In this document: positions 21,937-29,999 of the stretch, piece by piece
Layout of the letters: each line of letters opens with the position of its first letter
How positions within the stretch are numbered: position 1 is the stretch's first letter
From: Funneliformis mosseae
Lineage: Eukaryota > Glomeromycota > Glomeromycetes > Glomerales > Glomeraceae
Length of the DNA stretch: 29,999 nucleotides
Direction of reading: 5' to 3'
NCBI GenBank assembly: GCA_910592005.1
Contig: CAJVPP010000552.1
Location: 1 to 29,999 of the forward strand
Notes under the pieces: generated by a model
What the model was told of the DNA's origin: nothing
The model's input: the letters and a program-made list of their open reading frames with translations, nothing else
Databases searched by the model: none
Made by a program: the position numbers and the translations under genes

Positions 21937-22826
21937 TTAAATTGTTTGACTAAATTTCTTTATATCCTCTATACTAATTCCATCTGGACTAATATCATGA
22001 GCAGGAAATACTATTGTAATTTCACTTTCCATTTGAGATATCATCTTTATAGATTCCTTATTATCCGATACAACAGAAGAAAATGGAATTATACTGAGTC
22101 TCTCATTAAAAAGGGCAGGCAGATAAGAAAAGTTGGCAATTAAATCTCCTACTAAAACACTATTCGTTGGGACATGTAAATATGAAAGTGATCCTTTTTG
22201 AAGGAAAAAAAAAAAGGTTCATAATTGAGAATACATGTATATTGTTAAGAAAACTTTGAGCATAAATTTTAAAATATTGCTTTACCAGGTGTGTGCCCAA
22301 CCGTAAAAATTGGTTTCAAAATATCATAAAATTCGAATTCTTGTTCGCTACCTTTTTTAATAGAAACAACCCTATCTTCACTTCCTAAAGCTACATCACT
22401 TTCTCTACCAAAATATTTTAATATCTGAAAGAATAAAGTTTCTCCATGAAGTTCATTGTATTTCTTTCCATGCACAACGAAAGGAACTTCGGCATCTCCC
22501 ATAACGACTTTGGCATCTTTATATTCATCTAATAATCTGAGTAAAGCTCCTGTATGATCAAAATGACCATGAGTTATTGCTATATATTTTAAGTTGTAAC
22601 CGGAAAATGATTTGAAATGTGATTCAAGTGCTTTTGTCAGTTTCGATACATTCTCTGGATCTACAGCGTCAATTAAAGTCCAATCATTGATATGAGGTAT
22701 GTGAATCAAAAATACTGCCACAGGACAGTTAATACCTAGCAGTTTTAAAGAAAATGTTGCACGATAAAGATTTGGTTTAATTTCAATGAATTTTTCGTAA
22801 TCACGAAGAGAAGTTATCGGAGACAT
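21937..22826 (-). CDS. Metallo-beta-lactamase-fold hydrolase, 265 aa
   Basis: Two exons on the minus strand, 22826-22286 and 22193-21937, are joined across a 92-bp GT-AG intron with a pyrimidine-rich 3' end. The junction restores the family sequence TVGHTPG/SLSYLHVP, whereas reading through the donor gives an early stop. All expected zinc ligands are present: HGHFDH (His86, His88, Asp90, His91), His178 in VGHTPG, Asp197 in VGDL and His246 in PAHD. The two-metal active site is therefore complete and the length is normal for a single-domain enzyme of this superfamily. Substrate cannot be told; relatives include lactonases, glyoxalase II-like thioesterases and many uncharacterised hydrolases. 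No signal peptide is seen, suggesting a cytosolic enzyme. It resembles bacterial single-domain enzymes, so ancient horizontal transfer is possible but unproven. Confidence 0.92.
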
Positions 22827-23108
22827 TTTTTGATGCTCATTATTTTTGGGAAAATGTCAGCCCATTAAAATATTTGGGGTTTTACTACTTGCCCTTTATA
22901 GAAAAAACTGATTTCATCATTTACACACCATTCAAATAATGAAAATGAGATCGCATTCACGTGATCGTTACGCTAAATACGTAAATTTCATTAACTCGAT
23001 AGAGGAGCAGATCACGTGTATCCACGCAGAAATAGGCTCATCAAAGATAACGTGCCCAAATAATTGATTTTCTTTCGTCTCCAACTTTCTCGTGTTGAAA
23101 AAAAAAAT
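22827..23108. promoter_or_regulatory. Shared 282-bp divergent promoter with inverted CACGTG boxes
   Basis: The start codons of the hydrolase (minus) and the six-exon gene (plus) are only 282 bp apart. Two E-boxes lie in inverted orientation: CACGTGATC at 22958-22966 and GATCACGTG at 23010-23018, about 43 bp apart. bHLH factors of the Cbf1 or Pho4 type bind CACGTG in other fungi. That they control both genes here is inference. Confidence 0.55.
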
Positions 23109-24670
23109 ATGTCAGTTTATACGATGACATCCGAGGAAAAACGTCTTTCACCTAATGAAGAGTTAAAAGACATTCCCTATTCTAGGTATTGTAATCTACG
23201 GCTTCGTATAAAATTTCAAATTTCTAAATTAATATTTATTTAGAGTATCTGAAACCATAATAAAACCGACGGAAGAACGAGAAGGTAAAATATATGCGTA
23301 TATTTTTATATATATATTACTTTTGTTAAAAAAAAAGTGACTAATGGTGAGCCTAACGTTCGCATAAACGTTTTAATTTAATTTTATAGAAGGGTTTTTC
23401 GACGAAACTTCTCTCTCACCTACAGAATTCAATGCTTCTCTTCTATCGACGATTAAAAAATCAGAATCGACTTTAAATAATAATACCGCTGGAAAGCTCA
23501 ATGAAAAATACGCGACGATGCAGGTAATGGTAATGATATGGTTTTTATATATCTATATATTTTTTAAAATAGAAGAGGACATTTAATATGTATTATTCTA
23601 CGAAATACAGCATAAAATGACGCAGATGGCTCGTGAGATTGCTTATCCAAAGACCAGGTCTACACGAAATTCAAAAGTTTCATCGCGTAGCAAAATCGGT
23701 ACAACTCGGCAAGATGAACAATCAGAGATAGCAAATCCATTTCTCGTTGATCAATCTAGTATGAATCTTACGGTCGGCAATTTAATGAACAGGTGGTCAG
23801 ATTCGAATATGGAAAAAAAGAACTTGTCAAAGGATTCGGAGGTAGATCTACCATTGGATGAAATTGGAAGCTCTATTATCCTCGCGCGTCCACGGGCAAC
23901 ATTTATGGATGAGGTAATGTAATGTTATTACAATTTGGTTTTAAAACTTTAAATATTAACAACATATTCTGAAATATACAGCAACATGTTATCAAGCGGA
24001 AGCATGACAGTTTGGATTGTAAATCGTCAGAACCGTTTACTTCCAATATGACTCAAATCAACTTATCTTCATTTAAATCTACGACTCCAAATTTTCGTTG
24101 TGGACAGGAAAGTTCTTCTAATTTACAGGTTATACCCTTTAAAAGAACTTGGGCTAATTCTGCCCCAAGACCTAATCCGAATAATTGTAATGAATCAGTA
24201 TTTAGCACTCCGGTTCATTCACCACAAGCAAGTTCCTTGCCGTGTACCATGAGAAAGCGTGCGCGACGTATTGCATCATTTTTGCCGTATGTTTCATTAG
24301 ATAATGAGGATGAATTTGTTTTGCTGGAGCATCATTCATCCCCATCCCCATCCCCATCTCTGATTCTTAATAAAGAACTTTTGAAGGATGTTGATGGATA
24401 TAATAATAATTCATTTGATGATGATGGATATTATCAAGTAAGTTTACTTTATGATTTTTATGTATGTACTTTTACATTTATTAAATAACATGGATTAAAT
24501 ACTTTTTAAAATTTTGGATAAAATCTCAGACTTCACCAAAAACTACTTCTGATACGAACATTTATAAACGGCAATTGTCACAACAACATTTAAGTTACGA
24601 TGATGCAGCAAGAAGTCCTATTTTTACTGAAACTACTATAGAACCCTTGGATGAATTAGATGATTATTAA
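23109..24670 (+). CDS. Six-exon protein of unknown family, probably nuclear, 383 aa
   Basis: The exons are 23109-23185, 23244-23284, 23390-23523, 23611-23913, 23982-24437 and 24530-24670. All five introns are GT-AG, 58-105 bp, and all junctions keep frame (1152 nt in total). For example, YS-R-VSET is formed by AG/A and the alternative acceptor gives an immediate stop. The product is polar and mostly disordered. A short helical stretch (KLNEKYATMQHKMTQMAREI, residues about 77-96) could form a coiled coil. Two basic clusters (KRK near 190, RKRARR at 276-281) look like nuclear localisation signals. Several S/T-P sites, including a SPSPSPS run encoded by a 6-bp repeat (about 24337-24358), suggest proline-directed phosphorylation. 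It ends in an acidic DELDDY. I do not recognise a family. A poly(A) signal AATAAA is at 24765-24770. Confidence 0.8.
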
Positions 24671-27476
24671 ATAATCAAACTAAATGAGTAGCTCTTATGA
24701 TAGCTGAATACGTATATACATTTAATGATATTATAATGAACACGTGATTACTTAGATTTTCAACAATAAACGTGAAACATGTAACAATTAATTAGAATGA
24801 ATAATATTATTTACATTTTATGTGCTAGAATTTTTTTTTTTTTTATGCCGAAAGTGATTCTATTAAAAAAGCAATTTCAATTCATCAATAAAATTTTGTT
24901 TCTTGTCGAATCAATGAAATTGTGGAAATTACTTGCTTATGCGTTCTAATGGTTTTACATTCCTATCAAGTTATCTTCTAATCGGAAAATTCTCATCTGA
25001 TTGTTGAAAAAAAGCGATCATCGTTAAGAAAGAATTATTAAAATTCCTAATGCAAAGTATTCACGTTCATTAACAATAGCATTCCCACTTTCTTCCCATG
25101 GTATTCGTAGAAGTTCTATAGAATGGGAATCTATCCGGAATTAGTTTGCATCGTCCGGATTTCGAAAACTTTCTCACATTCGGCACGAGTTTTGGTTATC
25201 ATGAAATGTCCGGATTCATACCAACTGATATTAAAGTTTAAACATCAGCAATTGTTAGGATACCATTAAAATTACATAGCATTTAGACCTTGATTATTTT
25301 TACTCATCTTCTGATATTGAATAATTACGATCATGACATCTCATTTTTATATAAGTTTCGAACGAAACTAGTTTTCGCACAATTTGATCTCAAATATTTG
25401 GATTGGAGGTGTAGGTTCGCTCGAAACATGAGAAGCAGATATTTTCAATGATCGATAATTATTATCGAACGATTGATTCTCTTGATTTTTAAAGCTTTGA
25501 GAGTTGTGTAGTTTCCAAGGGTTCTACTAATATGTATGGATACAAAATAGGTTGGTTGATATTTCAAATGAGGTTTACATAATTTGCAGAACATACATTA
25601 TACGTCTCACATAATAGGGTTGAAGGATTGTGCGTCATTATACACCATTTAAATCAATGGTTATGGTAAAGTTGCCTTCTATTCCACAATTCTGAGCCGA
25701 ACTTCCGAATGATTAGCTAAAACTCCCCACCAATCACGAATATCACCAAAAATAATCAAAATCACAATTTCTTTACTCATATTTACTGTTGGCATTGGCT
25801 TGAATTCCCCATTAATGGGTTAATTGATTTTCAAAACGATGAGCCTAATAGTTAAGGTAAAATTTCTTGAACATGATGTCAATGACAATAAAAAAGACGA
25901 CGGTTTTAAGCTGTTGGATACTTGTTATCGCAAAGTATTTACGTGAAGGAACAATATTTTTTTATCCGAAAAGAGTTGTTGCGTTTATTGGTTACATAAC
26001 AAGGTATTGTTTTTGTGGTAGTTATAACGGCCAATCATATCTGGATTCTATCAAAATAAACTATCTCAACTATTCAGGATATAAATTAGTTATTATCCCA
26101 TTAATTGCGTAACTTCAAAATTTCATTTATTTCAAGTGTACTTGCACTTAGATAAGTTTTACAAATTATTTCTATTAAGCCTTAATAATAATGAGAACAT
26201 GGTCTCACATCTTTAATATGAGCTATTAATAAAATAGAAACATTCCACATGTTTTTTCAAAAAGTAAATATAAACGAAGTGGATATATAATGTTTTATAG
26301 TGAGGCGAAAGTGAAGTGTTAAAACCGTTAGAAATTTTAGTTTTATTCGATCAAAAATCACCTTATCATGAGAAAAGAAATTAGATAGAAATAAGAAATA
26401 ACGAAAAAAGCAAATTATAAAATATCACGCTTTATGAGATTTCAACCGGATTGCTGGCTTTCGTATTTACTTAAATTATATAATTACCCATACTTTCTAT
26501 TACCATAGAAATTATTTCATTTTTAAAATCAAATTTCTCTTACTAAATATTGTAAACTAACAGCTCGAAGTTATATAATTATATAATTATTTAAATTAAT
26601 TATTTTTATTTTTATTTTATTTTTGTTATTACGAAAACAAGTTTCAAAGTTAACTATAATACCGTAATTTTTGTATTTGACATGAAGTACCGATACAAAA
26701 ATGTTTCTTGAATTCCGAATCACAAATCCAAATCCAAATTTGATTCCTAATATTATTAGCGACCTTATAGGTAGCGGTAATTATTCGGCTCGAAGTGAAG
26801 GATAAGTAATTTATTCAGTAATCATTTAAATTTATTTTTTTTTTTTTTTTTCTTACCACGAAATAATTTCTTTCTCAAATACTTTACTCATTAAATATTC
26901 AATAATTTTAATGGAAAATACAAATTTTAATAATATGTTTATAAAGCTATAAATTGTAAAAAATAAATTAAAGAAAATATTTGTATTATATTAAATTTTT
27001 ACCAATCACTGTGATTGAGCGGTAACCTAATATAATTTTCACTTTCTCTACTCTCCCTAACAATTAAAAATGTAATCAATAATACACTATTTTAACACTG
27101 CACTTTAGCTATGTAAAGTAAATTCATTGATAAAAAATTTCCAGAACGATTTTCAAATGATCTATCCCAATATTACGAAACATTGATTTTTTCAGAAATT
27201 CAACTACAATAAATATCGGTGGAGTTAATATCAATTTATAAATAAATGAGAAATAGTCTGATTTATTTTATAATTTAACATTAAAGTCGATTATTTCTTC
27301 ACAATTGCGATTAATTTATTAACCTACGCAACCCAAGCTCGAAAATTATTAAATAAATGCCATAATATTTACCGGTATTAAAATATCTAAGCAGAAAATC
27401 ATTTTTTTAAGCGTTTTACAAACAATTATTTATTTTTATTTGAAAAACCATAAGTAGTGATGAAATTTATATGTAT
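24671..27476. other. Intergenic region, no supported gene
   Basis: After the poly(A) signal of the six-exon gene the DNA has mixed composition to about 25.9 kb and then becomes AT-rich. The word TCCGGA occurs three times within 80 bp (about 25134, 25153 and 25208). Short open frames near 25840-25945 (35 codons, MSLIVKVKFLEHDVN onward) and 25867-26112 overlap in different frames and show no motif or splice partner. A 16-bp stretch of alternating TTATATAATTATATAATTA near 26570-26590 is the only other feature. Nothing here is convincing as RNA or protein gene. Confidence 0.45.
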
Positions 27477-28957
27477 TTATCTTTTAATAACTTTAAATAC
27501 CTCATAATCATCTACTTGAAATTTACCATTTGGAATATCAATTTTAGTATAAGTATGTGGGTGGCCATTGCTATACCAAGCACTATTACCAATACAACAA
27601 ATATCACAACCACCACCGAATACTGGACCGTTACTTTGATGACAATATATAGCATTATGAGCTTGATTATTTATGATATAACCTACTTTTGCAGTTTGAA
27701 GGTTTGTTCTATTTACGAATGAGAAAATAAAACTATCCTTAGTTGACTTATAAACACCGCTTTGATCCCAATAAAGTGGGTTATATCCTCCAATAATTTG
27801 TTCAGTTCCGTTAATTTTTACTATAACGATAGTAGCCCCTTTGTTATCACATGTTTGATGAAATGCTGCAATTGTATTACCATCCCTACTGTTACGATAA
27901 AGTAAATTAAACTGATAGGGAATCTTTTTTTCATTGTAATGTAAATTTTCTTTCTTATCGATCCAACTGGAAAATATGGCAAAGTGATGAGGTTTAATTA
28001 AAACTGAATCGTAAACATTTTTTGACTGTCTTGGTGGTTGTATCTCGATATTTATTTTCTTCTCTGGTGCCAAAGAATAAGCAAAGAGGTTAATAAACAA
28101 ATCCCTCGGTAGTAATTCTTTAAAAGGAAGCACTTTTTCGAGAAAATCTCCTGAAGACATATAATTAAATCTAACTAAAGGAATATATCTATGTAGAGTT
28201 CTTTCCATGATTACAGTTTCTTCCTTGCTCCATTTATTGACATCTTTAGGAATGGACGGGTTCTGACCAAATCCCCACTTAATCAAACTATCCCAAATAT
28301 CAATTTCATCTAAACTCAAATCATCCCGTTTCAAAAGTAATTCCAATAAAGGAGCTTTTATACTGATAAATTTATCAGAATTAAATATCTCTTCGGGGTC
28401 TTTACAAATGTTGTCAAGATAAAAATTCCGTAATTTCGTAAAGGACTCATTTTGATAAATTGTTTCAAGAATTTCTATAGGATTTTTTTGTAAAAACTCA
28501 TGATGGACTTTAATTAAATATTCTTCAATTCCGGGAACTAAAATTTGGAGATTAAGTGTACTTGCTGCTTTTAAGAGCTTTAATAGTTCAGTTCCTTCTA
28601 ATTTCATCAAGTCAACATTTCCACAATATATAAATCTGAAATTCAAATGTTCTATTAAAATTTATTTTCGCTAGTATTCGTACATATTATTTCATTTATT
28701 TACCTTAAAATAATTTTAAAAATTTTTGGAGGAATATTGGGTACTTTTAAAACAAATTTCCCTTCCTTTTTCTCAACGTTTTCCTTGGTTAATTCATCAT
28801 AAAAATACTGCGACCTGAAACATAAAATATTTGAAAGAGCATGTAGTTCTTTAACGCTTTCATTTTCACCGGCATAAATAATGACATCATATCTTTTGTC
28901 ATTTTCAAGTAACCTTTCATAATCATTAACAGCTTCCTGCAAATATTCTAAAGTCAT
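27477..28957 (-). CDS. BTB-BACK-TLDc domain protein, 470 aa
   Basis: Two exons on the minus strand, 28957-28704 and 28635-27477, are joined across a 68-bp GT-AG intron. The TTTCAG acceptor is chosen because it joins KIFKIILR to FIYCGNVDL, the normal last strand and helix of a BTB domain. The nearer AATAG acceptor would insert extra residues. The BTB is at residues about 20-120 (KRYDVIIYAGE, LHALSNILCFRSQYF). The BACK region is about 130-255 (NPIEILETIYQNESF, LLELLLKRDDLSLDEIDIWD). The C-terminal TLDc is about 295-470 (LYRNSRDG, ATIVIVK, GGYNPLYWDQSG, GPVFGGGCDICC, YEVFKVI at the end). In other species BTB-BACK proteins recruit substrates to cullin-3 ubiquitin ligases and TLDc proteins relate to oxidative stress or V-ATPase binding; the role here is unknown. 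Candidate AATAAA signals lie about 37-48 bp downstream of the stop. Confidence 0.93.
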
Positions 28958-29999
28958 TTTTAACTGAAGGTTAAAAAATTAAAAAAAAAAAAAAAAAAAA
29001 AATTGAAGAGGAAAATTATATATTAATTTGGAAACTGGTAAATTTCATTTAGCTAAAATAAAACATTGCATAATTTGATCTTAGAAATTTCCCATGTAAA
29101 ATTTTAACAATAAATTAATATAATTATTTTTACCAACACCAAGTGAAACATTTTCGATTACCACGGCAATATTTTCTTTACAACTATTTTACAGGATTTT
29201 AAAAAATCTGGTTCACAAATACATTCATGAAAGATCAATTCAAATACTTTTCTGTGATATCAGACCACAAACTGGTATGAGCGAAGCAATTGCAATGATT
29301 AAGTTTACCTCGAAACGTTTCCACTAATTTTATTTATTTTATTTATTAAAAAAGAATGAATGAGAAGTCACACGCGAAAGACACGATAAAAAATTATATA
29401 AAGATTCCTAAATTTTAATTAAAAAATCTGTACCGTCAACAATTTTTGTAGTTAAAAGGGATATCCCAAATGCGCATTTCGGACATTAACGCATTTGGGA
29501 TACAACAGATCTAATAACTTTCGATCTTTATTTAAGTTTGGACATAGCAGCACACTAAAAGAAATTTTCAAGTCGCTTATTTTTTTTTTTTTTTTTTAAA
29601 AAAAAGAAAAATACAGATTTTCACAACGAAATATAAATTGTTTTTCCTATTTTTGAATTTTCGAGAACCATTATGAATCTGTAAGGATTCAATCGACTTA
29701 GCTCCTTTTATTTGCGTGCTTGCGAATAATTAAGATAAAGAAAAAATTCACAAATATCAAAAATTTCCGATTTGCGAGCATTACAATTCAGGACAGTATT
29801 TTATGCAAGAAGCTTGACTTTAATAAAACTTTGCACAATCTTTAATTTCTTGTCAAAATAGTATTTTATTTTATCTGCTCTGTCTTCTCTGCAATTTACT
29901 TACTTTGAACAAGTAAGTAAGGTTTTTTAATTGACAATTTTATTTTATTTACATTTTTTTTGTAAAGAGTTAAATTTATTTATCGGTACATTTTGGTTC
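28958..29999. other. Upstream region of the BTB-BACK-TLDc gene
   Basis: The region contains an A run of about 21 (28981-29001) just upstream of the start codon, a T run followed by an A run (about 29580-29605) and the inverted repeat at 29462-29502. No further gene is supported up to the window end. Confidence 0.5.
29462..29502. repeat. Perfect 13-bp inverted repeat with 15-nt spacer
   Basis: TATCCCAAATGCG (29462-29474) and CGCATTTGGGATA (29490-29502) are exact reverse complements around a 15-nt spacer. The arms contain CpG and a GGG/CCC core unlike the surrounding AT-rich DNA. It could be a small transposon remnant (two facing terminal repeats), or a dyad binding site about 0.5 kb upstream of the BTB-BACK-TLDc gene. 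Confidence 0.65.

Noticed and set aside
25840..26112. Overlapping small frames in two phases
   Set aside because: Neither has a motif, a convincing start context or a splice partner, and they contradict each other.
29999..29999. CRISPR arrays, bacterial operons or toxin-antitoxin-like systems anywhere in the window
   Set aside because: The genes have spliceosomal introns and eukaryotic domains; no regularly spaced direct repeats or ribosome-binding sites are present.

Overview
The window looks like nuclear DNA of a fungus, most probably an arbuscular mycorrhizal fungus of the Rhizophagus type (Glomeromycotina). The basis is a strongly AT-rich sequence with long A and T runs, short GT-AG introns (about 58-112 bp), a fungus-specific Msb1/Mug8-type protein, a BTB-BACK-TLDc protein of the kind greatly expanded in these fungi, and decayed DDE and non-LTR transposons. 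The species assignment is inference; no ribosomal or mitochondrial marker is present.

The window has two compartments. Positions 1 to about 10,100 are extremely AT-rich, nearly free of CpG and without an intact gene. They hold a decayed LINE-like RNase H and C-terminal remnant (about 245-745), two copies of a 0.5-kb inverted-repeat element (752-1262 and 2405-2903), a 155-bp element with 30-bp terminal inverted repeats (4260-4414), and a 3.0-kb Tc1/mariner-like element with matching ends, TA flanks and a stop-riddled transposase on the minus strand (6514-9528).

From about 10,100 to the end the base composition is more balanced and CpG-containing sites reappear. Five genes with convincing exon-intron structures lie here. 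(1) A T1/KCTD-type BTB protein, plus strand, 2 exons, 248 aa. (2) Convergent to it, an Msb1/Mug8-domain protein, minus strand, 2 exons, 922 aa, with a low-complexity tail and repeated tryptophan motifs. (3) A complete metallo-beta-lactamase-fold hydrolase, minus strand, 2 exons, 265 aa. (4) Divergent from it across a 282-bp shared promoter with two inverted CACGTG boxes, a 6-exon, 383-aa protein of unknown family. (5) A BTB-BACK-TLDc protein, minus strand, 2 exons, 470 aa. Large gene-poor stretches (15.1-21.9 kb and 24.7-27.5 kb) hold no gene that can be supported, apart from one tentative small spliced ORF near 19.9 kb and a possible LTR-like sequence near 21.6-21.9 kb.

The genes do not form a pathway. 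Two BTB proteins could be ubiquitin-ligase adaptors, the Msb1-like protein points to polarity and Rho signalling, and the hydrolase and the six-exon protein may be co-regulated through their shared promoter. No clearly new multi-gene system is visible. The best leads are the nested insertion, the repeated tryptophan motifs in the Msb1-like protein, the shared E-box promoter and a GGCCGGAATT-containing motif shared between two distant sites.
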